Source: Branchiostoma floridae
Lineage: Eukaryota; Chordata; Leptocardii; Amphioxiformes; Branchiostomatidae
Length of the DNA stretch: 64,000 nt
Direction of reading: 5' to 3'
NCBI RefSeq assembly: GCF_000003815.2
Contig: NC_049985.1
Coordinates: 8,096,266 to 8,160,265, forward strand
A program made the position numbers and the translations under genes. Of this stretch, positions 23,382-36,404 are shown one piece after another. Every line of letters starts with the position of its first letter. Position 1 is the first letter of the stretch. Under the pieces are notes generated by a model. The model searched no databases. It was not told the DNA's origin and saw only the letters and a list, made by a program, of their open reading frames with translations.

Positions 23382-25053
23382 ATGGCGGCGGCCAGGGAGG
23401 ATGGCGCGGACAAGTTCTCCGTCTGGCTCTCAGGGAAACTTCAAGACTTGAACGTCGATCACGAGGTGTACGGAACGTACATCAGCGGCATATTAGACTC
23501 TGCAGAGACGGAGGAAGAGAAGAACGAGGCTCTGGTCGACTTCTTGTCTGAGTTTGTGGAGGAGGATGTTGAGAAGACGTGTGACCAGATCGTGCAAACA
23601 TGGCTGCGGCTGAGTGCTGAGGCGGCGGCGGTGGGCAGGGCGGACCAGCCCGACAAGAAAACTGTGGCCAGTGTGATGGAGAAACAGGCGGCAACTATAG
23701 TCAAGAAACAGGGCAATGAAGAAAACGCTGCGACCAAACAGGCACTGTTAGCACAGGTACTACAAAAGGCCGGTCACCCAGACCAAGGCCCAGAAATTTT
23801 ATGGGATTTACTGTAAATGCCGGGATTTTTCGCAAACGATAAAGAAAAAAAAAAGAGCATTTGCGTTGTTCTTTAGTTTGCCGTGGATACAAGGCTAGGT
23901 AGACAAAAGAAAGAAATTGCGATGATTTTGAGTTTGTGGTGAAGAGGTTACCTTAAATACTACAAACATATTAACTACTGCAAAAATTTCAGCATTTACA
24001 GTAATTGATTTTTTGTTGATGATCATGATTGATTGTTTTCTGCTATCTCACATTGCTGCCTTTTAAAATATCAAAGTTCCTGCTTATTGGTATTGCTTTG
24101 TACAAGCTGTGGGAAAAGAAAGCAGACCTGAAACCTATAACCTGAAATGTCAACATCAACATATCCTACATTAGTAAAATAATTTCACTTTTGGGCTTAG
24201 TTGCTTTACATGAGTCTGGAATGGGTATCAGAATAAAACTGAGAATAACCCTATGTGAGACTCAAATCCAACATTTGACAGTAGTATTGAAGATATTGAA
24301 CATCCACTTACTTTAACACACTAAAATCTCACCCACACAGTATGCTGAAGTGTCCGATGATGAAGACGAGGGTTACAGCTACGCCGATGACACCAGTAAC
24401 AGTGGCATGATGGGCTTCAAGAACATGAACAAAACTAACGTGCAGCAGGCAGAGAAGCAGGCCAGGGAGAAGGCAAAGGAGGAAGTACGAGTCAAAAGGG
24501 AGAAAGACAAAATGGTAAGTTCCTGTACTGTGTCAGGAAAAGTACCTACTACAAGTACTAGGGGCGGGTGTTGGTACAGAAAATTCCGGTCCAGGTACGG
24601 TCCAGGTCCAGAAGATCAGGTCCAGGTCTGGACTTGATTGTCTGAAACCTTTAGAATGGTCGATACTCAAAACAGTGGTCCATTTCGCTTCTAAGGATTC
24701 TGTTTAATGACTTCCAGTGGCGTTTAAAAATCCTGTCTAGTAAGCCCCAAAATGCGTTAACGCCTGACGATATAATCTGTAAATTTTCTAAGCAGTCCAA
24801 GGTCCGGTCTACTGATTTTTTTCAGGTCCATTTTTTCTGTACCGGTCCAACAAGAAAAACACCCCTAGTACCTACTAATTACTACTATATGCGTGATGCT
24901 TTGTTTCAAAATGGCATTTGTACTTAATATACATTATCAAACTCTAATATTATGTCCATTCACCTGTAGCAACGAGAGAAGGACAAGCAGAAAGCAGCAG
25001 AGCGAAAGGAGAAGGAGAAGAAGCGCACACAGAAGGGGGAGCGGCGCAGATAG
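23382..25053 (+). CDS. CCDC43: Coiled-coil domain-containing protein 43
   Basis: Three exons, all phase 0: 23382-23756, 24341-24514, 24970-25053 (210 aa; human about 224 aa). The start is the ATG in AAGATGGCGGCG; the 5' extension of this open frame has no family match. Residues 1-125 form the conserved N-terminal region (FSVWLSGKL, VYGTYISGIL, FVEEDVEKTC, then ASVMEKQAATIVKK, ALLAQ). Exon 2 opens YAEVSDDEDEG and continues into a charged helix; exon 3 is Lys/Arg/Glu-rich and ends KKRTQKGERRR, as in vertebrate CCDC43. The molecular function is poorly known. It is divergent from WBP4 and convergent with FDXACB1. Confidence 0.95.
24558..24868. mobile_element. Foldback MITE in CCDC43 intron 2 (CTAGGGG ends)
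   Basis: The element begins CTAGGGGCGGGTGTTGGTAC and ends in the inverted copy (TCTGTACCGG ... AACACCCCTAG). AGGTCC/GGACCT-type phrases repeat in both halves. GTAC lies immediately outside TAGGGG...CCCCTA on both sides. The termini are hAT-like, but the superfamily is not certain. Confidence 0.7.
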
Positions 25054-27656
25054 CATGATCAGACTGGGTTTGTGGTGTGACATTGTGGACTGTTACAGAG
25101 CAAATACCAGTGAAGTCGATGTTGTGTTGTTAAACGGTAATGTAACTGTCAATATAGATACCTTTAGGGCCTTTATTTAACGAGTCCAATGCCACATGGA
25201 CCACTTCTGGTCACTGAACTAATGCTCACTGTAGCAGTATCTCTTCTCCCTTAGTCAGAAACATCAAGCTTTTATAGCAAGCTCGACTGACTGACACAAT
25301 AGATGAAGCAGGGGTTGCAAAGGCTGCTTGTGAGAATTCCCTAACCTGTTTGGCCGGAATGGCTTGACCTGTTCATATTCTTTTCGATAGGCTTGTGTAA
25401 CTTGTAAACACATATGGGACCCAATTTCAAAGAATTACTTGTGCAAGATTTCATTGCATTGAACTTAATGTTAGCATGTACCTCAATTATTGCACAATAT
25501 GTCATAAATGTGCCGCAGAAACTGCTAGATTCTTAAAACTGATTCCTAGTTGGTCTGGAGAACAATGTGGTACCTCCCCTTGGTATTGACTGTTATTGTC
25601 AGTTACATTGCCAGTGCTATAGCAAATATGGCTTGCTGTGATAGTTTGTAGAAGGCCTGATACAGAGGAAACATCTGCATGGATCTTATTGTTGCACATT
25701 ATAGGGCTCTGCAGTAGACCTCCCTTCGTGGGAAGGAATGTAGAAAATGCCTCGATAAACCATCTAAGGTAATATATTAGTCTCTACCAGACTGACTACA
25801 CTGACTCTTATTGGGAGAATAATTTGCCAGGGGAGTTTTGCTACTAGACGAGGAAAATTTATCTTAGCGCAGATCCACTCTCTAGGCCAATTTCCCGATT
25901 TTTTGGGCCGAATTCTACGATCCCAGTATCCCCGAGGAAGGCCTGGTGAAGGCTAGTATAGATTGTAATCATTGAAAAATAGTCATGGACTGATCCTGAC
26001 CTTCCATCACAATTAGCCTGTCAGACCAATGACAGTATGGCAATTATCTATTTGAATAGTTAGAGATTTGCTGCATGCATGTTTGTGATATTTGCATTTT
26101 TAAGTTTTTATTTTGCATTTCTACATGTACTTTATGAGCAAGGTTGGTAGGGCTGTGAAATCTGGCTATTGCTTTTTGTAGGATATGCTGTTATGGTTTC
26201 TAGGTTTCTGAAATTTTAGAACATGGTTGCGTTTTGTCTTTATTTTTTCAATTGATTAATGCATAGCAAATTGTAGTGTGTCTCAAACCACTCGTATTGC
26301 AATGAAATATCCCATCACTGTAGAATGTTACAACTAAAATAATGTAATATGCCAACACCTTAGAGTGACTTTTGTTGATATTTACTTCACTGCATTGTCT
26401 TATTTTTATTGAGTCATAACTAATCTTACAAACTCAAAACATCTCTGCAAAAATGTTTAATTTTTTTTTTCACAAATCAAGATTGCTGTGTCACCATCTT
26501 ATTAGTCAACATTACTCAATCTGATGGAAAGTTACAAGTTATACATTTGTACCACTAATAATGTAATTGCAAAAATCAACATTGACCATGATTTTTTAGT
26601 GACATTTCATCAATGTTATTAGCCTGGTAGCTACACCCTTGTGTGCTAGCTTGTAACTCTTCAGTGCTAAGAGTGTTGCCCAGCTGCCCAGTTCATTCAT
26701 TGTACATGCCAGGGAAAATTTGTCCTGAAGTTGGTTTCAGTTTCATTGCTCATGAAGCACTTGAATGGCTGGCTAAAGACCAGCTGACAGAAACATGCTT
26801 TATAAGCATGTTTCTGTTTCTGTCAGACTGGGCCTGCTAAAACACCCCCACCGAATGCCTGGAGAATAGTGATAAGGTTACAATGTCAGGGACTTAAGAA
26901 TATTCAAGTGACTCTTCTTCATTTTGTCATTACAAGTTTCACAAATAAGTTAGTCTATCTCAGGTTTCTCAGACCTTCCAAAATATTCAGTGTTTTTGTA
27001 TTACTTACATGTGGAAATGTCACATTGTTAAAGGGATAGTTAGCAAATGCTGGAGACAAATTTATTTTGCATTGACTCATTTTTAGTTTCAAGAAGGTAT
27101 TTTAGCAGCTGTCAGTTACATGCACCTGTGTCAGTTTGTCCATAACGGAATATTTGACGCTGGCTATTGTCAAAGGCACAAAATCATGGCATGGAGGAAC
27201 TTTTCAAACCCAAGCACTATATATAGGTGTGCCACACAGAGCCAGCTTTCCACTGATTTAAAAATGTGCCATGCAGATATAATATGTTTGAATAAAGTTG
27301 GCACTCATGTACTGCTGGTGCATGTAACTGCAAGCATCTACCAAGTATAGTGTGCAGGTATTTTACATATACTATACATGTATACTCAAATGGTAATGTG
27401 CAAAGAAATATGGTGCTCTGCTATACTAGAAGTATGCTAACTTCAGTTATATCCATCAATGTTAGTTAATACATGAAATTGCATAAGTGAATGGTATTAA
27501 AATGTTACATATGCAATGTGGTGCTTCTGGTGTTTTTAAGTAATAGGCTTCTAAACATTTTTAATCTGAAACTATCAAAAGTTCAATATCATTTGAGTGT
27601 GCCATACACATTTAACAACCAATATGATGTAGTCACGAATGTTAACATGCAATAAA
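25054..27656 (+). other. Probable long CCDC43 3' UTR and intergenic DNA
   Basis: About 2.6 kb of AT-rich sequence with no coding exon. The AATAAA at 27651-27656 is a candidate poly(A) signal. If used, the CCDC43 3' UTR would be about 2.6 kb long and would end within 200 bp of the likely FDXACB1 3' end. An earlier AATAAA-type hexamer at about 27292 is an alternative. A hairpin lies at 26784-26826. Confidence 0.4.
26784..26826. repeat. Hairpin in the CCDC43 3' region
   Basis: CTGACAGAAACATGCTT and AAGCATGTTTCTG...TCAG are inverted copies around a 3-nt loop; the right arm carries a 6-nt duplication (TTTCTG). It may be a foldback element remnant or a structured 3' UTR segment. Confidence 0.7.
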
Positions 27657-27838
27657 CATAATGCATTCTTTGTCATATGATCCTTGTTATTAATCATTTA
27701 CCTTAGAGTAATTGAGCAGATACAATCAGATTCATAGCTATTTGGCTAGCTATACTGGTGGTAGCAGCATTCATTCGTGCTGAGACTGAGAGCATTGCAT
27801 ATCCGCAAAGTATCAGGCATGGCAACTTAGGTGAAGCA

Positions 27839-27844
27839 TTTATT
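27839..27844 (-). terminator. Candidate polyadenylation signal of FDXACB1
   Basis: AATAAA on the minus strand, about 185 nt beyond the FDXACB1 stop codon. Confidence 0.45.
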
Positions 27845-28029
27845 AAATAGTTTTGTACCAACATGTCTCTTACTGCAATTCTTTCATACCTTACAATCAA
27901 TACTATTATAATGAACAATAGAGTGAATCATAAGAACCCATCATCATTACAAGTACATTCTACAGTCCCCATACTGGTATGTGCAATTTTCTGGATTTTC
28001 TGGCCTTTGCTACACAACACCATACTGCA

Positions 28030-31000
28030 CTATCTGACTTGTAACCCCATGTCTTGTCCCAGTCTTTTCCCTAGTTCTTCCATGATCTCCTTGACATGAC
28101 AAGTGCCCAGAGCTCTGTCCGGAGCCTGGAAGGTCAGTCGGTAGCACCAACTCCTCCTCCCTGTCTCTGGTTGGCTGTAACGATCAATAACTGTCGCCTC
28201 TTTAATTACATCATGGCCCACCTCTCGCAACAACATCATAAAGTCATCCTCACAGAAGTCAGCATCAGGGTTCTCCCAGAAACTGATGTCATAACTGTAG
28301 GAGGGTGGAAACTTACTGAACTCCTGGTATGTTACAGATGGTATGGCTGGGTGGGACTGAACCCTGAACTGTTCATAGAAATGCTCGTCTTCAGTCCACA
28401 ACAACCTGATGTCAGGAATATTGAATTTCAGTAGTGCTATCATGTCTAAGTTTAGTGTGAAGCACAGAATAGTGTGCCCAGGGTTCTTACAGCTAGGTAA
28501 AATATCCTGGTTGACAACAAACACCTGGCCTATTGGGACAGGAGTGCTTGTCTCTGTACTTCTAGCAGATGATAGATAAACAGAATTCCCATCGGAGGAA
28601 AAGGATGGGGCATGATCCAAGTCTAGAATAGAAGACACTATCTGCTCAAGACAACTTACAGAGGAACACAAGTCACTGGAAGAACAACCTTTCAAATCTT
28701 CAAGAGTGCATTTTGCTATACAAAGTAGTTCAGAGGGGTGGGCTTCTCTCTCAGGTTGGTTGGAGGCAGCTTGGGTTTTGCTTTCATACCCTTGATGCAA
28801 GTCACTGGTTGGTGTAGGAGAGAGTACCCCAGGTATGGTACATGGGTGTGGCTGACTTGACTCATCCACTGTTGCTGATTGCCTGCTGCCACTTCTGTCT
28901 CCGGTATGTTTAGGAAGGTGTAACACTCCCAGAAGTTGGTGTTGCAGAGGACAGGTGTGTGTGGAGATGGAACAGTGGGAGTACACCTCACCTGTCAACA
29001 ACAATATTGCACACTGTTGTGGATTCAAGGAACATATTTTAGCAAAGTGTGGCATTGGAAAGTTACATCAAGCTCGTAAAATCAAACTGATATTTTTCTC
29101 ACATTTGACATGCACTTTATCTGTATTGGAACAAAGAGCGGTAAGCAATTAGCCCAGTTACATTTCAAATACTATGATTAAAAAAGGCCAATGACAAGAA
29201 AACTTACAGTCAAGAGAAAATGTACATAGCAGATCTGAGGACTATGGCTCTACATCTTTGACACATGCTTAAATACAGCCTTATATGTATGGGACATTGT
29301 AGTTACCAGTGAGTACATGCACCACACCAGGCTGTAGTGATGTCTGCAGGACTGTAGACAGGTGTGTTGTCAGACTGGGCCGCAGGTACCAGCATGTGGG
29401 GCTGCTGTGGTCAGCTGATGTCTCTTCTGTAACATCTTCATTCACCTGAAGCAGCCTTATCTTCCCCTCCCCATCACTTAGGGTATCTACAGTCAGGTTA
29501 GATAGATTACACATATGATCATTGTTATAAAATGAATACAAATGAAAATCACAAACCTTGACCTAATTTGACATACAGCAATTTCACTGTCATAGAGGGT
29601 GTACAGTGTATAAGGCCCCCTACATTGTTGAATGCTAGACATCTACTAATATGCTACATAACACAGAAAATACTCAAGGTACTGTCTATTAACGGTCAGA
29701 CATTTCAGATAGTATCCATGCCTATAGCCTAAACTGAACTCAAATGAGCAATATTCAAAAGGCTTTGGCATATGGACCTTCATAATGACAAAAGACAGTT
29801 GATGCTATTGGAAATGTCTGGTTATTTACAAACTCTACCCGGATGCTTGAATAACTTTGATATAGTGTACAGGCACGCTAACATCTTACCAGCTATGTTG
29901 ATATCAGGTGAGTCACAGACAATAGAAAAGTCTTTCATCTCCACATGATAAACTCCAAACCTTTCTTCAAGAAGACTACAAAGTTGTTTGGTGACCATCG
30001 CAACAGGATGGTTCTCCTCCTGATGTAAGTTTCTGTATGTTGAATATGAATGAAGATACGAATTTAGGTGAAGAAACTTGAAGGTCTAACACCAATAATC
30101 TGTAAATACATAAGTACATGTACATGTATAATATCAATCATGATGAATTTTTCTTTCGGGGATGAAGTAGTATTGAACCCACCTGCCAATCTTATGCCTT
30201 AATGCAACAGGTCTGGAGAAAAGCCTGTCTCTTCCTTTTACTCTGGCTACCAGTGTTGGTGCAGTATGTGTCACAGGTGCTAGGGGGCAGCTCTGTCTGA
30301 AGATGTGTGTTAGTGCACCCTCTGTGTGGAAAGCCTTATCTCTGCTCCTGAAATATGGATATTGCTAAGAATGAATTCCTTTTTCTGCCATCTTTACAAA
30401 AAATTAAAAATGGTCATTTCCTAACACAGTAGAAGCCAGTTAATTGCACAACGGATTAAACACACTTTTAACTGCACAATCTCAAAATCCCAAACTGGTG
30501 CGGTCCAGCTGGATAACTTCGCATTATTGCTCTCATTCACTCATGGCAAGGTATTGTCGCTCTCTCTGAGGAACCACTACCTTGAACTGTTCCAGACTCT
30601 TCTGCTCTTCAGACGCATTATTACACCAGCCAGATAATTGCACAAAATACGCTGGCAAATAGGCTGTGCAATTAAACGGCTTCTACTGTAATAACATCTG
30701 TATGCAGGAAAATGAAGTTATACAGAATCGTGCAATCTAGTAGCTTACCTGTACCCAGATGGAGCGTACACTTCCCAGTCCTCTGCACAAAATGGCACCA
30801 CCTCTCCCAGGATCAACCCTGCCTCCGCTGCCATGGCAACGGCCTGCCAGGAGTTGTGCCACGCCCTCTGTGGTTGGTCAGCAGGTGTTCCACCTTGACC
30901 TTGACATAGGGTCACATACACGTGACCTTCAGCACACAGGAGCTCTGCACAGCTGGGCAGGTAGAAGAATATATAAGACCAACCACAAACCTTGTGTCAT

Positions 31001-32286
31001 TTTGAATATAAGTGTTTGCTAATTCAGAATGCTTCTCTCTGTTTAGTTTGTTGGCTTGGACATTTGAAAGTATTTTCAGCCCCTACTTACAATTTTCCTT
31101 TAGTCTAATTCAGCTATCCCTTTCCACTAAATACTGCAACTGCAACCAAACGTTTACCAAGGAGGTTAACCTGCTTGAGTTTGCCCAAATTTGCCTGTTT
31201 TGTTGTCTTTTAAATCTTATTTTTACATTGTGCCTTGTGAGCATTCCAATTATGATACCAAGGGTCACACAAATACAAAGGTTGGTCAATGGTTGCTCAG
31301 GAATCGTTATCTTGTGAAAAGAGGACATTAATAATATGGTACATAGCAAATATGTGTCTTCTAATTGTGTCACTTCCTTACCTTATAAAAACCTTCCTGA
31401 GCAGTTCCCTGTTGCGTTTGATGGGTGCCTTTCTCCCGACATGCGGGAAGTTGAAGATGATGTGATCAAACTTCTGGCCTTGTAGTCTGGGACAGGCAGT
31501 CAGGGCTGTAGCATCTACTCCAAACATGACTGTAGCACCTGTGTGGATATGTAAAAAATTACAATACACTTCTTGGCTAGGCTTGGTTTTTCTTTTTTCC
31601 ATATGGGCATTATACACGCCTTCAAAGTTCAGATAATATACACTACAGACCCACCATTATGTTACTGAGAGTACAGTAATGTCCACATTAAAGTCAAAGC
31701 AGTGTTGATACCTACAGTAATTTAACCCATAGCCATCAATGATATCTCCAAACAAGAAACAGAAATGGAATGGCTCCTCAGAGGGAAAAGGTTTTCATGG
31801 TTCAAACAATCCCTGGCCGGGATACCCCGTAGTGGGTTTTGGCCAGTACTGATATAGATAGATAGATAGATAGAATGCTGTAGTACAGTAATTATACATT
31901 GGAAATGCATACTACTGTACTAGTATTAGTACTAGCCTAATGAATTAATAGAGGAGAGTTCACTGTGAAAATAAAACCATAGCAGATTTACAGCACACAG
32001 TAATAACAGCACAAATTTACATGGTGGTGCTCCTATCCCTTAATGCAGAATTTGAGTTGATTCTCCTATCATAAAAAGTTAAGAAACAATGCCTACCTTT
32101 ATCTTGAAGAGCCTGAATGTTGTTCCCTGCCTCAGAGTGTTGCTTCAGTGCCTCCTCCTCTCCACCCAGAGCTGTGGCTGTCAGGTGTGCTGGGGTTGCC
32201 ATCCTCTGTACTAGTGCTACAGAGAAGGAGAAGTTTCCATCCCCCAACACCAGCACCTTACCCTCACATACTCGCTCCATGTTCAT
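28030..32286 (-). CDS. FDXACB1: Ferredoxin-fold anticodon-binding domain-containing protein 1
   Basis: Seven exons (minus): 32286-32097, 31538-31382, 30952-30749, 30347-30183, 30032-29890, 29486-29307, 28991-28030; 2001 nt, 666 aa (human about 624). Residues 1 to about 170 are a Rossmann-fold, BMT5-like (DUF2431) domain related to 25S rRNA uridine-N3 methyltransferases: KVLVLGDGNFSFS (10-22) and FDHIIFNFPHVG (87-98) are its signatures. The middle resembles a PheRS-alpha-like segment (CWYLRPSLTTHL). The end (574-666) is an FDX-ACB domain like the phenylalanyl-tRNA synthetase anticodon-binding domain: FPPSYSYDISFW, IDRYSQPETGRRSWCYRLTF, and a final helix ending DMGLQVR. A second Met (residue 3) could be the start. 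The cellular role of the family is not settled. It is convergent with CCDC43. Confidence 0.93.
30427..30688. mobile_element. MITE with CAGTAGAAGCC termini, copy 1
   Basis: 262 bp bounded by CAGTAGAAGCCAGTTAATTG and the inverted right end (TGCAATTAAACGGCTTCTAC, then TG). The internal phrase GGTGCGGTCCAGCTGGATAA is shared with the copy at 52074-52258. It lies in FDXACB1 intron 3. The superfamily is probably Tc1/mariner/pogo, from the CAG start and the TA flanks of copy 2. Confidence 0.85.
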
Positions 32287-32502
32287 GCCAACAGCATTGA
32301 CATTACAGGAACACCAACCATTTATTCAAGATACAAAGTGCTCAAGACAACGTTGTTGTAGATAGAATAGTACTTGTCATACACTCACTATAGGCACAGA
32401 AGTGACAAAATCCATATATTTGGCTGTGAGTTTCAAAGTAAGTTCAGTTTCCTTCCACAGACTTTTTTTATCTGGTTACAAAACACACCATGATAGGCAG
32501 AA

Positions 32503-32508
32503 TTTATT
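32503..32508 (-). terminator. Candidate polyadenylation signal of SMIM7
   Basis: AATAAA on the minus strand, about 540 nt after the SMIM7 stop. It lies about 220 bp before the FDXACB1 start codon, so the two genes on this strand are closely packed. Confidence 0.35.
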
Positions 32509-33049
32509 GTTTCCAACTGTGAGTCAATCAAGTCAGAAACAAGTCAGTAACAGGTTACAAAAGTTTTAATACATTTTTGACTGTCATTGACTTTCTCGCA
32601 TACAAAGAGGCTACCAGTATGCTCAAAACTACTATAAATGTAACTAATCAGCCATGAATGGCATAGCTATCTAACAATAGGAATAAATTCTGGCCTGAAT
32701 CTCATAATATGCAAACTAGATGTTGTAGAGTACAACAATGGAATGCTATCCACGAATAGTCTCAATGTCTGACATGTCCTTCCTATGCCAAAGCAATGGG
32801 TATAGCAGTTGTAACAATGTAAGGAGTCTCTCTACTGAGTACGTTTTGGAAATTATGTTTATGTTGGTTCCACAGCCCCCAGTAAAAATGACAGAACTGT
32901 CATATATTCATATTATGTACAGCAGCAGCTAATGTACAGTTCTAGCACCAGCTACATCCTTCGCCTATCAAAATCCACCGATAATAATGTGCATCCAGTA
33001 ATTTTGTGTCTTGAATAATGTACATCCAGTGCTCAGTTCTGAGTCCTGG

Positions 33050-33691
<642 letters not shown>

Positions 33692-33854
33692 TCAACTAGA
33701 GGTCATCCACGATGCTGTCAAACTAGTGAAGAGTGCACATCAAAATTCAGCTGCCACCAACATCCCGAACATACGTGGCTAAAGAGCACAACTGAATTGC
33801 GGCAGGTGGGATTACGACAGTCAGCGCCTCCCAGCGGCAGTACTTGGAAAGCCA

Positions 33855-34010
33855 TGTGTGAGTCCGCATGTGTTTCTTCAGATTGACCAACTATAAATTG
33901 ATCTGCCAGCAGCATTCCTTACACCTGTATGACCTCTTACCTGTGTGAGCCTACACATGTCTATTCAGATGATACAGCTTTCTGTTCTGCTGCAGTACCA
34001 AGGTCACACA
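33855..34010 (-). pseudogene. Decayed C2H2 zinc-finger fragment
   Basis: On the minus strand one frame reads LYHLNR-H-V-stop-AHTGKR, then SYRCKECCWQINL-stop-LV, then NLKKHMRTHTW. This shows the C-x2-C pair, the L-x2-H-x3-H half and the HTGK-type linker of tandem C2H2 fingers, but two in-frame stops and no open frame. It is a short relic of a zinc-finger array lying between SMIM7 and regucalcin A. No parent gene is in the window. Confidence 0.55.
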
Positions 34011-34392
34011 ACAGGGGGCCCGAAATGGACCTTGACCCTTGTTTTCCCAAGATCTCCCAACAATAACCAACATGCCAATATCATTACAATCCGACCAGAG
34101 GTTCCTTTAAGTTATGCTGACACCTTAGACATACATCATCTATGTTATAACTCTTAGAATTAATTCAAATCCAACACAAAGCAGTAACTCGACATTTTAT
34201 GAATATGCATTATCCATGTATGTGAATTTCAAAGTCTGCACTACTCTCTTTCCATGGACTCTGCACCGTTTGTTTGCCGGTAAGGCAGCGAGTGTACACA
34301 TTGTATCGGCTACAAAGGTCAGACATTAGTGTGGCAAATAGTGCAGACCAACAGTGACTTAAACGCTAACATACCTTTATATAGTCCAAAGT

Positions 34393-36404
34393 ATGGCGGT
34401 GGCGGTGGCTGTAGATGAACCTGGTCTATGTCCGGAGGGTCCCCACTGGGACAACCGCACGGGAACGCTGCTGTATGTAGACATTGACGGACAAAAGGTC
34501 CATCGCTGGAACCCAGTCACAAGACAGAAGGACACCGTTGCGATGGGTGAGAATACACAAAGCATGCAGTCCACATTTCACACAGTTTAGATCAACAGTT
34601 AAGACCAAATTTCGACAATTTGAGATTTTGCCAACGCCCCCGCAATCACCGCATTGCTCTGTGGAGGATAGAACATAAATATTACATTGTTAGTTTTATT
34701 ACATTACATCTTTATTGCTGTCTAAACGTACCTACCATGCAATAATCGTTTATGCAGACTGTATGGTAGGAGCAGTCGTTCCGAGGGAAGCCGGAGGCGT
34801 AGTGGTGGCCGCTGGGACCAAGTTTACCTTTCTGGATTTCGAGACCAGACAACTGACCGATGTTGCAACGGTGGACCAGCACAAACCCACCAACCGGTTC
34901 AACGATGGGAAGTGCGATGCTGCCGGCAGGTTTTGGGCTGGTAAGGGGACCACCAAGCTTATAAATATAGTTTTCATTCACATTATACTATATGCCTGAT
35001 ATTCTCAATATTTGCGCTCATCGACTGTAGCTGATGTGAAAATGCATGTTTCAGGCACGATGGGTCACGAACCTGTCCCTACTCAAGTCGAACGCAAAGT
35101 TGGGTCATTGTACTGCCTTCACACCGATCGCACTGTTACAAAGGTATATAAGGCTGTTTCGTTGCTATAAACCTTTTCTAAGATTCTGATGAGATATGTT
35201 TAATCACGCAGCTTTGGTGGCAGTAAGCTATAGCAAAGCTACTTCAATAGATTGCGTCTCACTCGGAGAAAAACGCAAAACGCCACATTGTTGATTGAAA
35301 TGCTTAGCCTATGTAGTCATACCCTGCGACACTAGCCATGTTTTCTTCACATTTGTCGAACACAATTAGCGTTATTTCAATTCGCCTTTTGCTATTTCCA
35401 AGGCATTTAATGAAACTGACATCTCTAATGGACTGGCATGGACATCTGACAACTCCATCATGTACTACATCGACTCACTCCAGTACAGCGTGGATGCCTT
35501 CGACTTTGACCTGGCTAACGGAACTCTAAGTAGGTACTCATGACTCAATTGTGCGTATTGCACACATGTACCGTAATAATCAAACATCGGGATCTCACAG
35601 TGTGCTGTTTTAAAAAGCAATTCACAAGTGCATTTGACTGTTGACCATCTACAGTATTGATAAGCGATCAATTTTCTTGTAGTATTTCATGTAGTATGAC
35701 CATGTCTTTTCCAGCAAACCGCCGTAAAGTGGTGAGTTTTGAGGAGAGCAGAGACGGCGTGCCGGATGGAATGTGTATCGACACCGATGGGAAACTGTGG
35801 GTAGCCATGTTTGGCACAGGGCAGGTATTACAGGTGGACCCAGAGACAGGTGAGCAAAATGTGATGATGTCGATGTTGATGATAATGACGAGTCATCAAT
35901 TAGCACTTCTAACTGCTTTCTTTCTCTCCGAGTCTTCCTACACCATACCACCAGAGTGACCAGACTGTATAACAAATCATTGACTGATGCTTAAGTGAAT
36001 TTATATGTCTATGTACTGTGTATGTCATGCCTACTGTGTCTAGTTATTGTAATAATTTACTTCACATTGTAAGATCAAAGGTATTCAGAGGTACTACTGC
36101 TAAGGGGTAACTCTGTAATGTTGATTTAATGAAGAAAGAAAGAAAGCCGATTGTACGTTTTTGACATTGCCATTTCAAAACGTGCCCCAACATCACAGGC
36201 ACACACCTCCGTACCGTTAAGGTCCCTGCTGACCAGACGACGTCGTGCTGTTTCGGCGGTCCAAACCTGGACATCCTGTACGTAACAACCGCGAGTGTCG
36301 GTCTGTCTGCTGAGGAGGTCCAACAGAAGCCTCTGTCTGGATGTGTGTTCCAGGTGACCGGACTGGGAGCCAGGGGCACCCCCGGACTGTGCTATAATGG
36401 TTGA
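34393..36404 (+). CDS. RGN: Regucalcin (SMP30/gluconolactonase) paralogue A
   Basis: Six exons: 34393-34546, 34758-34940, 35055-35143, 35403-35529, 35715-35849, 36199-36404; 894 nt, 297 aa (human regucalcin 299). A six-bladed beta-propeller lactonase dependent on a divalent metal; in vertebrates it hydrolyses L-gulono- and gluconolactones and binds calcium. The expected metal ligands are present: E15 (PEGPHWD), N151 (DISNGLAW) and D202 (VPDGMCIDTDG). Residues matching human R101, N103 and E121 are R98, N100 (NRFNDGK) and E125 (ERKVGSLY). The C-terminal TSCCFGGPNLDILYVT and VTGLGARG motifs also match. The start is the first ATG in frame, at the family length, with no signal peptide (cytosolic). 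First member of the four-gene cluster; the symbol follows the family, not one-to-one orthology. Confidence 0.94.

Noticed and set aside
28096-28434. 112-codon plus-strand frame
   Set aside because: Antisense to the FDXACB1 FDX-ACB domain exon.
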